Source: Eubacterium sp. (GTDB lineage Bacteria > Bacillota > Clostridia > Lachnospirales > Lachnospiraceae). Taken from it: a stretch of DNA of 41,841 nucleotides. Location: positions 1 to 41,841 of the forward strand of contig JAILQM010000108.1 of NCBI GenBank assembly GCA_024698965.1, read 5' to 3'. The position numbers and the translations under genes were made by a program. The notes under the pieces were generated by a model, which saw only the letters and a list, made by a program, of their open reading frames with translations, searched no databases and was not told the origin of the DNA. This document shows, piece by piece, positions 8,801-17,537 of the stretch (position 1 is its first letter; every line of letters begins with the position of its first letter).

Positions 8801-9000
8801 TCTAAGGTTTCGTTTATCTCTTCCAAAGATGAACACGAAGAAAACAGACCTTTAAGTACATTTGTCGCACTCAAACGTCCGCTGCTTTGATTGTTTGAAT
8901 ATATATTTCTTACTTCAGCGGCTTTTTTTCCGGTTTCTGCTGAAGTGTCCGTTGAAGTATTAATTCTGTTGTCTATAATATTTGCCGATTCTACTCTCAT
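5803..9000 (-). CDS. Large repetitive flagellar-region protein with FliK-like C-terminus
   Basis: About 1065 residues, mostly helical and very acidic. A short motif recurs at least eight times, roughly hydrophobic-x-hydrophobic-T-x-x-N-hydrophobic-x-x-hydrophobic-K: IPLTEENIADTKEA (about 159), IPLTTENLSAL (255), QLTIQNLKEAF (333), GISIETKDLENL (398), EATPENISLFKE (431), IEITAENINTMKE (556), INPLESDIDTLN (593) and AELNMKNLLTAV (669). Residues about 930-1030 resemble the C-terminal domain of the hook-length protein FliK (VHLQIVRTDDD, VLFETEALGKVAAEIADL, REVRVHLVS). From memory it matches uncharacterised proteins annotated DUF6240 that lie beside flagellin genes in Lachnospiraceae. I chose ATG at 9000, which has a GGAG site (9010-9007); an upstream in-frame TTG at 9012 would put that site inside the gene. 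Its role is inferred: hook or filament length control, or a scaffold. Confidence 0.7.
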   Translation of the reverse strand: MRVESANIIDNRINTSTDTSAETGKKAAEVRNIYSNNQSSGRLSATNVLKGLFSSCSSLEEINETLDNMDADTIKKQMDMLSNSLTADDCEMMNEEGYSLLDMDTEAVVTVYDRIKIKLASAGVDVSDMGGISGSVLKAAGLDEAQINRISEYNIPLTEENIADTKEAVSMAQDLVPLSDATKKYMMDNSLEPTIGNVYKAEFASGTGAIPQAGEDIFSTVKNQANAIIKESGFDKEYGTEMAKWLVNNEIPLTTENLSALDGLNSITLPADMTEVVTQIADAVSMGKRPQDALLSENRTAFERAKEAFDVIGDATQEDAATVVNSGKQLTIQNLKEAFDQRGGEGSAGEEKSGENIIITAESDKGLEIKAKRVLEETRLVMTVSANYSLLKQGISIETKDLENLVEDLKKAENEYYSALFKSENVEATPENISLFKETSETLEEVKLLPSFALGARSIESINLSSLREDGLKLADEIDAQATDIITSSVNFSDKIKQMNERYETVMTVPRADLGDSIKKAFQNVDTILEDMDLETSASNERAVRILGYNSIEITAENINTMKEADSKVQVLLREMTPSVTLHMIREGINPLESDIDTLNSTIKDIKAENGYDSSEDMAEFLWQLDKSGEITDEERAGYVGVYRLLNQVASSDGAVIGALVMQGAELNMKNLLTAVKNKKASGMDITIDTDFGELEKVENTGDSIASQLEKGFVTETEARTYVEETINYTQGKAMEALYMMDAEKIKTLYQRPEFMGLNMEQVADAMLEGESTEYEESYSSVRFSEYTDMLSAEEEVIKLLSANEMSTNYYHMAAVSNMLSNRNSLYGKLLKKQDEDDPDWDAELEAVKEEILKDLGEAVKSPTDMAKAQQALAEVAEHAMDNFIPADNSVTSLDIREMKLMREELKTYSELAKNEQYAIPVLVEDEMATVHLQIVRTDDDRKGRVNVLFETEALGKVAAEIADLGSAIEAMIVSQNSSTTERFSEFKEEMEEEFSLQGREVRVHLVSEENLNLTAFEIKDKTPDIIKNAVSPEEENENNALLTTQLYSLAKTFMGIVVKLGKTG

Positions 9001-9018
9001 ATATTTCTCCAAATAAAA

Positions 9019-9050
9019 AATAACGGTAAAGCTGTTGCCTCACCGTTATT
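9019..9050 (-). terminator. Rho-independent terminator after the TPR/AAA gene
   Basis: AATAACGGT (9019-9027) pairs perfectly with ACCGTTATT (9042-9050) around a 14-base loop. On the minus strand the stem runs into TTTTATTT. It closes the operon that begins at the hydratase, yet it ends only about 18 bases before the ATG of the FliK-like gene. Confidence 0.75.
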
Positions 9051-9072
9051 TTCGTCTTATTTTGCCAAAAAC

Positions 9073-11394
9073 TTAAGCGTCAAAATCTTTTTCTCTTAAT
9101 ATTAAATTCTCATCATCATCGTATTTATTCGAAAAGATTGAGCGGAAAGCACTGTAAATAGGCTTTCTTTCGGCTTTATTGATAGCCTCGTCCACAATAT
9201 CTTTTACTTCTTCCAAAGATGTAACTTTGTTTGCGACTCTTATGTTTCCGATTCTGTTGTAGAGTGCAAGAACTCCCATTTCGTCGATTACATAGCCCTG
9301 CTCTATTGCGTAATTCTTAGCAAATATTACAAGCTCATCATTGGTGAAGATCGGAATTGAAATCTTTTCGGTAAATTTGCCTCCGAGCTCATGTGAAAGC
9401 GAAAGTGCTTTAACAAGTCCCTTTCTTGTATCTTCAAGAATAACGATCATTCCGCCGGTATCATCATTCATCTCTTCTCCGAGTTCTTTTGCCTTATTAG
9501 GTGTAAGAAGTCCCGCATTTTCAACGATGAGATAACCGCCTCTTATCTTATCTATTATATGTCTTACAGGCTTGTTGTTAAGTGCCTCCGCCTGAATCTT
9601 TCCTACCTTATTTGACTGATGCGGATACATCTCCTGAAGAGCACGTGTAAGGTTTGTAGCCATCATTGTCTTTCCGCAGCGAGGCTCACCCTCAATAAGA
9701 ATATTTCCCGTTTTTGAGGTGCTGTCCTTCTTACGGCTCCTTACTCCTTCAAGCACGCTGCAAATCTGGCTTTCCATTCCGCTGATTGAAGTAAAGTATG
9801 TAAATATATCTTTCTGAGCCTCGTTAAGGTTTGAAACAGGCTTATCATCCTCTTCTAAAGTAACCTCTTTCTCCGTTATATCGGCAATGGCTTCTTTTCT
9901 CATTTCAGCCTCTGCCTCTTTTTCAAGAACTCTGTCTAAAGCATCGATTGCAACCTGAGCGGTATCTTCTTCATCTTCCTCCGGCTCATCCTCTTCTGCA
10001 TCAGGCTTCGCCTGCTCTTCAAATTCTTCTTCAAGTGATACTCCTGCCGCAGCAAATGCAGCACTTGCGGAAATATCCTTTACCGCATTGTCCAATGCTT
10101 CTGAATCTATCTCAGACTCTTCTTTCGGAAGTTCTTCTGCTGCCGTATTAGCTTCCGGCACATAAGCCGGTGTTGTTGCCGCTTTAAGTATTGCGGCTTC
10201 GGCAGCCTCAAGCTCAGGCATGGCCTCATTTATCTTGCCCATAATATTTTCCGTCTTTGCTATGGCTCTTGCCTTTGCGTTTTCAAGCTTCTTGATTCTG
10301 GCTTCCTCCATTGCGGTTTCAGCCGCCTTTTTGGTGCGCTCCCACTCCGCGAGTACATCCTCTATGCTCATCTGACCGGTGATCTGCTTATCTGCCATCT
10401 CGTCTTCCGGAAGAACCATCGAAATCTGTCCGTCCTCTTCTTCGGCAAGCATTTCCCTAAAGTTAATTTTAAGAGAAACATCAACCTCTTCGTCGGTCTC
10501 TATATCTTCGTAAATCTTCTCATCCTCTTCCTGAGTCTGCTCAAGGAATGGAAGATTTGAGTCTTCTACAAGTCTTTGTATATTGCCCATCGCAGAATCT
10601 ACGGTTTCCTTTTTCGTAGCTTCCATAATCTGCTGCATTTCCTTTGCAAGCTCGGCCTGAAGATTTATTGTATTATACTTTGTAACATTTGCCTTAATCT
10701 CGGGAATTGTCACATCTTCGTGCAGAATCTCCGCATAGCCGCTCACTTCCGAAGGCTTAATATGGGTAAGTCCCTGATGCTCATATTTAAATTCTTCATA
10801 TTTTTCGGCCTGATAACCCGTAAGCGGAGTATAGAGCATCTTAAGCTCCATAGCTTTTTCCACATAAACTCCGTCACCAAACCATAAAATAATATCATCA
10901 CAAGTTCGGATGCAGTCATCTATACGACCGACTTTATGATATAAATTTGCAAGCTCATAAGACCATTCCTCGGAAAATTCCTTTTCCTTAATGATCTCAA
11001 GAAGTCTTATCTGCTCATCGGCATTTGTTGCCTTAATACGCTCAAGTTTATATTGAAGTTTGTATCTTTTTACATCTTCCGGATCTATTTCGACATATTC
11101 CTCAAAATAGCTTTCCGCTTCTGCAAAGTTTCCCTCTTTAATAGCCAGCTCAACCAGTTGATACAATATAGTCTTGCCGACAGGTGCCTTATCATAGGCC
11201 GAAAGGAGCAGTTCCCTGGCCTGCTCATAATAACCTGCCTTTCCGAGAATTGTACCCACCTGACAAAGTGTTGAAGCGCTTTTTACCTTTTTCCAGTTAA
11301 TACCCGAAATAACTCTGGCAGCTTCTTCGTATTTCTTCTTCTCGGCCAGCTTTTTTATTTCCTGCAGTTTCTCTTTGTATTCAGCTTTATCCAC
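9073..11394 (-). CDS. TPR protein with C-terminal AAA-type ATPase domain
   Basis: A 773-residue cytoplasmic protein in three parts. Residues 1-230 are tetratricopeptide-like helical pairs (for example AEKKKYEEAARVISGINW and EGNFAEAESYFEEYVEIDPE). Residues about 250-540 form a long, highly acidic linker with an Ala/Glu-rich coiled-coil stretch. Residues about 560-745 are an AAA-type domain with Walker A GEPRCGKT (569-576). The Walker B strand GGYLIVENAG (about 619-628) has Glu-Asn where CbxX/SpoVK-type ATPases have Asp-Glu. The start is GTG with a GAGGTG site upstream. It follows the AI-2E gene by 28 bases and precedes the flagellar block. The specific function is unknown; a chaperone or assembly ATPase is a guess. 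Confidence 0.75.
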   Translation of the reverse strand: MDKAEYKEKLQEIKKLAEKKKYEEAARVISGINWKKVKSASTLCQVGTILGKAGYYEQARELLLSAYDKAPVGKTILYQLVELAIKEGNFAEAESYFEEYVEIDPEDVKRYKLQYKLERIKATNADEQIRLLEIIKEKEFSEEWSYELANLYHKVGRIDDCIRTCDDIILWFGDGVYVEKAMELKMLYTPLTGYQAEKYEEFKYEHQGLTHIKPSEVSGYAEILHEDVTIPEIKANVTKYNTINLQAELAKEMQQIMEATKKETVDSAMGNIQRLVEDSNLPFLEQTQEEDEKIYEDIETDEEVDVSLKINFREMLAEEEDGQISMVLPEDEMADKQITGQMSIEDVLAEWERTKKAAETAMEEARIKKLENAKARAIAKTENIMGKINEAMPELEAAEAAILKAATTPAYVPEANTAAEELPKEESEIDSEALDNAVKDISASAAFAAAGVSLEEEFEEQAKPDAEEDEPEEDEEDTAQVAIDALDRVLEKEAEAEMRKEAIADITEKEVTLEEDDKPVSNLNEAQKDIFTYFTSISGMESQICSVLEGVRSRKKDSTSKTGNILIEGEPRCGKTMMATNLTRALQEMYPHQSNKVGKIQAEALNNKPVRHIIDKIRGGYLIVENAGLLTPNKAKELGEEMNDDTGGMIVILEDTRKGLVKALSLSHELGGKFTEKISIPIFTNDELVIFAKNYAIEQGYVIDEMGVLALYNRIGNIRVANKVTSLEEVKDIVDEAINKAERKPIYSAFRSIFSNKYDDDENLILREKDFDA

Positions 11395-11422
11395 TGTTTA
11401 CACCTCTAACTATTCTATCTTC

Positions 11423-12724
11423 CTAACCTTTTGTATCCTCTTTTTCTTCCGGTATTTTCCCTGTTTTGTAAATAAGTTCTTTGGTCTCCGGATTAATGTA
11501 ATCCACATCCAGATATGCCTCGGAATTTTCCGGAAGACTTCTCTTCCGTAGTATACTCTTGGTTGTCTCATTTATAATATACAGTAAAATGGCAAATAAT
11601 GGAACACCCGCTATCATTCCGACAACACCGAAAAGACCTGTTCCCAGCAGGACACCAACCACAATCCAAAACGGCGGAATGCCGATGGAATGACCGACAA
11701 TCTTAGGTCCCAAAATATTTCCGTCGATCTCCTGAATAATAATAATGTATATTAAAAAATACACTGCCTTCACCGGATTACTCAAAAGTATAATAAAAAG
11801 CGAAGGTATAGCTCCCAAAATCGGACCGAAGAAAGGAATAACATTCAGCGTTCCGACAATAACGGCTATAATCATCACATAAGGCATCTGCATTATCAGG
11901 CATACGATTCCGGTTATTATTCCGATAATAATCGAATCTTCTATTCTTCCGACAACAAAACCTATAAAGATTTTATGTGCCTCTCTCACCGTTTTTACAA
12001 AAATGTTTGCATTATGCGGTGCAAGCACTGCATAGGTAAGTTTCTTTCCCTGACTTATAAACTTTTCTTTACTGAAAAGCACATATATGGAAACGATAAG
12101 TCCGATTATGATATTGAGCACAAGCTTTAAGAGGTTGAAAACCCCGCTTGTCAGATATTCTACCATGCTCTGCATCCAGCTCGGCATATCGTTTTGAATA
12201 AGCTCCTGAATCGACATACTCGCATCTACTGCTTCGAGTCTGAGTATTCTTGAGAGAGTCGGATTATGCTCACTGTACTCGGCAAGCCAGGCAAGAAGCT
12301 CTCTTACCCTCATCGGCAAAGCGTCCGACATGGAATTTAAGCTCTCAACCACTCTCGGCATAAGGATTCTTACCAGAATTCCCAAAAAGATTGCGATTAC
12401 AATATATGTTGCAAGAATGCTTAGGCCTCTTATAAGTCCAAACTTTTCAGCCGGATCTTTACCCTTTTTTTCAGCTGCTTTTTTAATGCGCTTTTCAAAC
12501 CAGTTTACAATCGGATTGATAAGGTAAGCAAGTATGCAGCCTATAACAACTGCCTGCAGTGTTTTTACAAGATTGTCTATTCCTTTAAACAGACCGTCAA
12601 GCCTGAATAAAACAAAGAACAACACCATAGACAGCGCTATAACCGCAAAAATAACTATGCCTATTTCGATATACGGATGAAAATTTATTTTGTTTTTTTT
12701 CTCTCCCGTTGGCATATCACTCAT
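11423..12724 (-). CDS. AI-2E family transporter (UPF0118)
   Basis: A multi-pass membrane protein of 433 residues, typical of the family named for the E. coli exporter TqsA; other members carry sodium or unknown solutes. The family shape is clear: two N-terminal helices (about 18-40 and 57-75), a third near 100, a long amphipathic middle (about 125-190), then a cluster of helices including the conserved PFFGPILGAIPSLFIIL (about 296-312) and GHSIGIPPFWIVVGVLLG (about 343-360). It follows the hydratase gene by 22 bases and is followed by the TPR/AAA gene, so the three are probably one transcript. The substrate cannot be told. Confidence 0.92.
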   Translation of the reverse strand: MSDMPTGEKKNKINFHPYIEIGIVIFAVIALSMVLFFVLFRLDGLFKGIDNLVKTLQAVVIGCILAYLINPIVNWFEKRIKKAAEKKGKDPAEKFGLIRGLSILATYIVIAIFLGILVRILMPRVVESLNSMSDALPMRVRELLAWLAEYSEHNPTLSRILRLEAVDASMSIQELIQNDMPSWMQSMVEYLTSGVFNLLKLVLNIIIGLIVSIYVLFSKEKFISQGKKLTYAVLAPHNANIFVKTVREAHKIFIGFVVGRIEDSIIIGIITGIVCLIMQMPYVMIIAVIVGTLNVIPFFGPILGAIPSLFIILLSNPVKAVYFLIYIIIIQEIDGNILGPKIVGHSIGIPPFWIVVGVLLGTGLFGVVGMIAGVPLFAILLYIINETTKSILRKRSLPENSEAYLDVDYINPETKELIYKTGKIPEEKEDTKG

Positions 12725-12746
12725 ACATTTCCCCTTGTTTTATGTC

Positions 12747-15038
12747 CTATCCCCTGTAATAGTTAATAAGACATCCTTTTAAGATAATAGTTCTTTCATC
12801 ATCTGTAAGATCACCCATCTTAAGGCCGATTTCTCTGACATCCTTATCTGTTACGACATATGCCTTGATATCGGTCTGCTTATTTTCGATGGCTTTTCTG
12901 ACATCAGGAATGAATATATAATCTTCCTTCTTAAACGGAAGATCTCCTCTTTCGATAAGTAACGGAAGCATACCCCAGTTAATAAGGTTTGAACGATATC
13001 TCTTTGTTGCATATTCGTTTGCAATATTAGCCCATCCGCCGAGAACCTTCTGGCACGACGCCGCCTGCTCTCTGGCTGAACCGTCACCCGGTTTAACAGC
13101 AAATATCGTACTTCCTATACCTGTATTTTCTGTGTTTACTCCGTCAAACTCAGAAACAATTTTGTTCCAGATTCCTTCTATCTCAGCAAGTGCGCTCTTA
13201 GGATCCTTGCCTTCTTCTCTTGCCACTTCTGCAGCGCGAACCTCTTTAGCCTTTCCTACATACTCAGGATCTTTTCTCGAAAGTGTAAACTCGGCAAGTC
13301 CGAGCGGATTTGATCTGTATGACGAAGTTTCTCCTGAAGGAATAAGCTCATCTGTTGTTGTAACCGGATCGTGAATCTCGCTTACAACCTTTAAAATCAT
13401 ATTGTCTGTAAGTGCCGGCATTGCCGGCCAGTCCTTAATATTAGGACCGAATTTTATTTCAACCGAAGGATCTGCCACTCCCTTAGAGTCAAATACTCTC
13501 TTTTCGTATATAGTCTTATCAAAGAAATACTTAGGTGCTTCAAATTTTGCGTTTACTTCCGTAGCCGGAGTAAGAACGCCGCCATTTGCTGCAGTTGCGG
13601 CAATAGATCTTGCATCCATAAGAGCAACAGAAGCAATCTGTCCGCTCTGAAGCTTTGATCCTTCTCTGTTCGGGAAGTTTCTTGTTGAATGTCTGATAGA
13701 GAATGCATTGTTTGCCGGTGTATCTCCCGCACCGAAGCAAGGTCCGCAGAACGCAGTCTTCATTACGGCGCCTGTAGCCATAAGTTTTGCTGCTGCTCCG
13801 TTTTTAACAAGCTCCATATATACAGGCATACTTGCAGGATATACGCTCAATGTAAACTCGTCACATCCAATGCTTGCTCCGTCAAGAATGTCTGCCGCAG
13901 CACAGATATTTTCAAATCCGCCGCCTGCGCAGCCCGCAATAATTCCCTGTTCAACACGGAATTTTCCGTCTTTAATCTTATCCTGAAGAGAATATTCAAC
14001 CTGGCCGTCAAGACTTATCTTTGCTCTCTCTTCACAGTCATGAATCACATCTTTAAGGTTTTTGTTTACTTCTTCTATTGTATATGTATTGCTCGGATGG
14101 AACGGCATTGCAATCATAGGACGAATTGCAGATAGGTCAATTTCCACAACTCCGTCATAATATGCAACACTTGCCGGATTAAGTTCCTTATAGTCTCCCG
14201 ATCTTCCGTGAATCTCATAAAACTCTTTAATCTTATCATCTGTTCTCCAGATAGATGAAAGACATGTGGTCTCTGTAGTCATTACATCCACACCGATACG
14301 GAAATCTGCGCTTAAAGATGAAACTCCCGGACCCACGAATTCCATTACTTTATTATTTACATAGCCTTTGTCGAATACTTCTCCGATAATGGCAAGAGCC
14401 ACATCCTGAGGTCCGACTCCCGGCACTACTTCACCCTTAAGGTAAATACAGACCACATCAGGTCTGTTAATATCATAGGTTTTATTTAAAAGCTGCTTTA
14501 CAAGCTCCGGACCGCCTTCGCCCATAGCCATTGTTCCGAGGGCTCCGTATCTTGTATGCGAATCCGAACCGAGGATCATTCTTCCGCCGCCCGCAAGCAT
14601 TTCTCTTGCGAACTGGTGAATTACAGCCTGATGCGGTGGAACATAAACTCCGCCGTATTTCTTTGCACATGAAAGACCAAACATGTGGTCATCCTCGTTG
14701 ATTGTTCCGCCAACGGCACAAAGAGAATTATGGCAGTTGGTAAGTACGTAAGGTATAGGGAATTTTTCAAGCCCTGATGCTCTTGCAGTCTGAATAATTC
14801 CCACAAAAGTAATATCGTGAGATGTAAGCATATCAAACTTAACTTTCAGCTTATCCATATTCCCCGAGGTATTGTGATTCTTCAAAATACCATAAGCAAT
14901 AGTACCCTCTTTTGCGGTCTCTTTATCAACTGTAGATACACCTGCTGCCGCAGCTGCTTCTTTTGCGGCATCTGCGCCGTCTGCTATAAGCTTATTACCG
15001 TTTACAAGGTACGCTCCCGAATCATATAACTTAACCAT
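12747..15038 (-). CDS. Aconitase-family hydratase (YbhJ-like)
   Basis: A 763-residue 4Fe-4S dehydratase of the aconitase superfamily. The family substrate signature [12 protein letters not shown] is present, and so are the cluster cysteines: one in [10 protein letters not shown] (about 367) and the CxxC pair in [11 protein letters not shown] (about 427-430). The C-terminal swivel domain (from about 560) contains [10 protein letters not shown], matching the GSSREHAA loop of aconitases. It resembles the predicted hydratase YbhJ of E. coli, not the standard AcnA or AcnB architecture, so the true substrate may not be citrate. The start has a strong AGGAGG site and its own consensus-like promoter (15076-15104). 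It heads an operon with the AI-2E and TPR/AAA genes, whose link to it is unclear. Confidence 0.87.
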   Translation of the reverse strand: MVKLYDSGAYLVNGNKLIADGADAAKEAAAAAGVSTVDKETAKEGTIAYGILKNHNTSGNMDKLKVKFDMLTSHDITFVGIIQTARASGLEKFPIPYVLTNCHNSLCAVGGTINEDDHMFGLSCAKKYGGVYVPPHQAVIHQFAREMLAGGGRMILGSDSHTRYGALGTMAMGEGGPELVKQLLNKTYDINRPDVVCIYLKGEVVPGVGPQDVALAIIGEVFDKGYVNNKVMEFVGPGVSSLSADFRIGVDVMTTETTCLSSIWRTDDKIKEFYEIHGRSGDYKELNPASVAYYDGVVEIDLSAIRPMIAMPFHPSNTYTIEEVNKNLKDVIHDCEERAKISLDGQVEYSLQDKIKDGKFRVEQGIIAGCAGGGFENICAAADILDGASIGCDEFTLSVYPASMPVYMELVKNGAAAKLMATGAVMKTAFCGPCFGAGDTPANNAFSIRHSTRNFPNREGSKLQSGQIASVALMDARSIAATAANGGVLTPATEVNAKFEAPKYFFDKTIYEKRVFDSKGVADPSVEIKFGPNIKDWPAMPALTDNMILKVVSEIHDPVTTTDELIPSGETSSYRSNPLGLAEFTLSRKDPEYVGKAKEVRAAEVAREEGKDPKSALAEIEGIWNKIVSEFDGVNTENTGIGSTIFAVKPGDGSAREQAASCQKVLGGWANIANEYATKRYRSNLINWGMLPLLIERGDLPFKKEDYIFIPDVRKAIENKQTDIKAYVVTDKDVREIGLKMGDLTDDERTIILKGCLINYYRG

Positions 15039-15075
15039 TTTATCCTCCTTGGCCTTTTCTACATTCTAACTATAC

Positions 15076-15104
15076 ATTATACATAAATTGTGCCCAAGGT
15101 ACAA
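15076..15104 (-). promoter_or_regulatory. Sigma-A promoter of the hydratase operon
   Basis: Minus strand: TTGTAC (15104-15099), 17-base spacer, TATAAT (15081-15076), about 37 bases before the ATG at 15038. The -35 follows directly after the hairpin that ends the upstream signalling operon. Confidence 0.8.
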
Positions 15105-15107
15105 GAA

Positions 15108-15129
15108 GCACCGCAATAATTTGCGATGC
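15108..15129 (-). terminator. Terminator of the signalling operon
   Basis: GCACCGCAA (15108-15116) and TTGCGATGC (15121-15129) form a nine-pair stem (one G-U pair) with a four-base loop. On the minus strand it is followed by TTCTTG, a weak T-tract. It lies 18 bases after the stop of the 7TM/HD-GYP gene. Confidence 0.6.
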
Positions 15130-15146
15130 CTCCGTCAATTTTATCG

Positions 15147-17537
15147 TTATATTATTCTGATGTTTGTAAGCGCGCATCTGTCTCCGGTAAGCGCCGCATA
15201 TATTTTCTTGTTTCCGTCGGTTATCGTAGTGACATTTGTTACGATAAGACCGCAGTTTGAAGTGGTTGTCGTAATCCTGTTTCCAAGCTTATGAAAGCCA
15301 ATAACACAGCTATAGCCTTTCTTATTCTTTTCCTTCCACTCGTTCCAGTCTCCGAAACTATCCGTCTTTTCAAATTCTATTTTATTTACTGCATTTTTTA
15401 TGCCCTTTTGGAGCTCTCCGTTTAATCTTATAACAGCATATTCTTTATAATTATGCCCTCCGATTTTTCCGTCGTCCGAATAATACAGCAGAACATAAGG
15501 GCAGTGCCATACAAGGTTTGCTGTCGGAAGACTCATGGAATGGAAAGATATTCTCATACCGTCAACTATTTCCGTGCCTTCAGAATATTCCGAGCGCGCT
15601 CCGTTTACCTGAATATTAGGCATATCTCCGACAAGCTTATCTATATAGCTTACTTCTTCGGCAATACGTTTTATCTCGCCCTCGCCTATTTCCTCTTCAC
15701 TTCTTGTGATAGTTATACCGCTTATAAAACAATGTTCTCCTGTAAGGCTTATAAACGCTTCTCTCGAACTGTCCGGAAGAGCCGCAATTATTTCGACTGA
15801 CTTTTCCCCGCTGTAAAGTCTGATTCTTACATGGTCATTGTACTTGACGGCTTCTATCTTATAAACACCCTCTTCGGATAAAACCATGGATCTTGTCTCA
15901 TAATCCACATCTTCCATATCAAAACTTTGCATATCTCTTGCCGAAGTACATACAAACCTTCCGTCGAACCAGATTTCTCCGTATTCCAAATACTTATTGT
16001 TTATAATTCCTTCTTCTGTGTTATGCACCTGGCCGTCCAAAGAATCATATAGAATAAGCGACGGAACCGAATAATCCTCTCTTCCCGTTCCGTCGGGAAG
16101 GCTTTTAAACACCACCTCGGATATATGCTGTGAGAGGTTCACGCCCGCAGATACCGCCCGACGATACTCTCCGCATTCAACCTCATTTTTCCACGAGGCT
16201 CTTGCGTCTGCAAGGCGGCTATCCTTTAAAACACTGTCTCCCGTATCAATCATAGCGAGCATTATTTCCGCAAACTTCGGATCAAACTGCGTACCGACCC
16301 CTTTAACAAGCTCCTCTCTTACGAGCTGTTTAGGCATCGGCTTTCTGTAACTGGAACCCGATATCATTGTATCGTACGAATCGGCGACCGTTATAATTCT
16401 TGCGGCTCTCGGTATTTCATCTCCTTTAAGCCTGTCAGGATATCCCTTGCCGTCATATCTTTCATTATGATAATGAGCACCTTCCGAAATATAAGGGAAT
16501 TCCGTAATTCCCGAGAGGATCTGCTGTCCCATAATAGGTGTCTGTCTGATTATCTCTTTTTCTTTTTCATCGAGTTCTCCGCGCTTAGTTAAAATACTGT
16601 CCGAAATACTGAGTTTACCCACATCATGAAGCAACGCCGCATAATATATCTCTTCACATTCCTTTTCATCAAATCCGCTTTTTTCGGCAATTTTTTTCGA
16701 ATAATCCGCAACCCTTAAAGAATGCCCCCTGGTCTTTTCATCTTTTCCGTCAATCGCATTAACAAAGGCTGTCGAGACCTGCTTAAAAAGCCTTTGCATA
16801 CTTTGCTGTTCTTCCTGCAAATACGCAATCTCAAGTCTGTTTGCCCTTTCCACCGTAAGACTCATATCATCCAGGGCAAAAAGATAAAGCAGAATCGACA
16901 TTCCTACCATCGCGATATTGGTAAGTGATACTCCGTAAAAGAAAAACTGCCCGATAGAAGCTACTATCGGTATAAATACGAAAAGCAAAAGAGAGATATA
17001 TATCTTTTTGCTAAGCATTTTCCCGTATTTTATGATTGTCGGTATCTGTATTGCAATCATTATAATAGGTATTGCGTAACATATGGGAAAACCCGCGGCC
17101 CTCTGATATCTGTTGTAATCATCAAAGGTATAATAAAACCCGGTGAACTGAGATATAACCACAAGCGCCATACCAATTGATGCAAGCACATTTCCTGCTC
17201 TTAATATCTTAGGTACATCCTCGCTTCCGCACTCATTTACTATAAGATCTTCAAGATAGAGGTTGAAAATGTGCAGCAAATAAACAATCATTAAAAACAC
17301 AAGGAAATTGGTTACTCTCACCATCCAGTATCCGATTACATCGGTATTTCCCCTATAAATATATGCGAGTCTGTCCGACAAAAGCAGTATCATGGACGAA
17401 AGCTCCATAATGATTAGTATTCTTTTCCTTTTTAGAGGCAGACCTCTGCTTAAAAGTAAAAAAACAGCAATCATTCCGCACATGCATCCGAGCACAAGCA
17501 TAATATCAAGTTGATAGGTTTTAATTACCTCAATCAT
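15147..17537 (-). CDS. 7TM HD-GYP protein with duplicated C-terminal beta module
   Basis: A 796-residue predicted signalling protein. Seven hydrophobic segments occupy about 1-225, followed by a short coiled linker. The HD-GYP domain (about 265-420) carries GHSLRVADYSKK, LLHDVGKLS (about 302-310), HYHNERYDGKGYPDRLKG (about 353-370) and VADSYDTM, which is the set expected of a cyclic di-GMP phosphodiesterase. The C-terminal 330 residues are beta-rich and unrecognised; two segments there end alike (AFISLTGEHCFISGITI and IYAALTGDRCALTNIRI), suggesting a tandem duplication. Its ATG overlaps the end of the hybrid kinase gene by eight bases, so the two are translationally coupled. Enzymatic activity is inferred from the intact motifs. 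Confidence 0.85.
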   Translation of the reverse strand: MIEVIKTYQLDIMLVLGCMCGMIAVFLLLSRGLPLKRKRILIIMELSSMILLLSDRLAYIYRGNTDVIGYWMVRVTNFLVFLMIVYLLHIFNLYLEDLIVNECGSEDVPKILRAGNVLASIGMALVVISQFTGFYYTFDDYNRYQRAAGFPICYAIPIIMIAIQIPTIIKYGKMLSKKIYISLLLFVFIPIVASIGQFFFYGVSLTNIAMVGMSILLYLFALDDMSLTVERANRLEIAYLQEEQQSMQRLFKQVSTAFVNAIDGKDEKTRGHSLRVADYSKKIAEKSGFDEKECEEIYYAALLHDVGKLSISDSILTKRGELDEKEKEIIRQTPIMGQQILSGITEFPYISEGAHYHNERYDGKGYPDRLKGDEIPRAARIITVADSYDTMISGSSYRKPMPKQLVREELVKGVGTQFDPKFAEIMLAMIDTGDSVLKDSRLADARASWKNEVECGEYRRAVSAGVNLSQHISEVVFKSLPDGTGREDYSVPSLILYDSLDGQVHNTEEGIINNKYLEYGEIWFDGRFVCTSARDMQSFDMEDVDYETRSMVLSEEGVYKIEAVKYNDHVRIRLYSGEKSVEIIAALPDSSREAFISLTGEHCFISGITITRSEEEIGEGEIKRIAEEVSYIDKLVGDMPNIQVNGARSEYSEGTEIVDGMRISFHSMSLPTANLVWHCPYVLLYYSDDGKIGGHNYKEYAVIRLNGELQKGIKNAVNKIEFEKTDSFGDWNEWKEKNKKGYSCVIGFHKLGNRITTTTSNCGLIVTNVTTITDGNKKIYAALTGDRCALTNIRII

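Noticed and set aside
5803-9012. TTG at 9012 as the start of the FliK-like protein
   Set aside because: Its GGAG ribosome-binding site would lie inside the gene; the ATG at 9000 is six bases after it.
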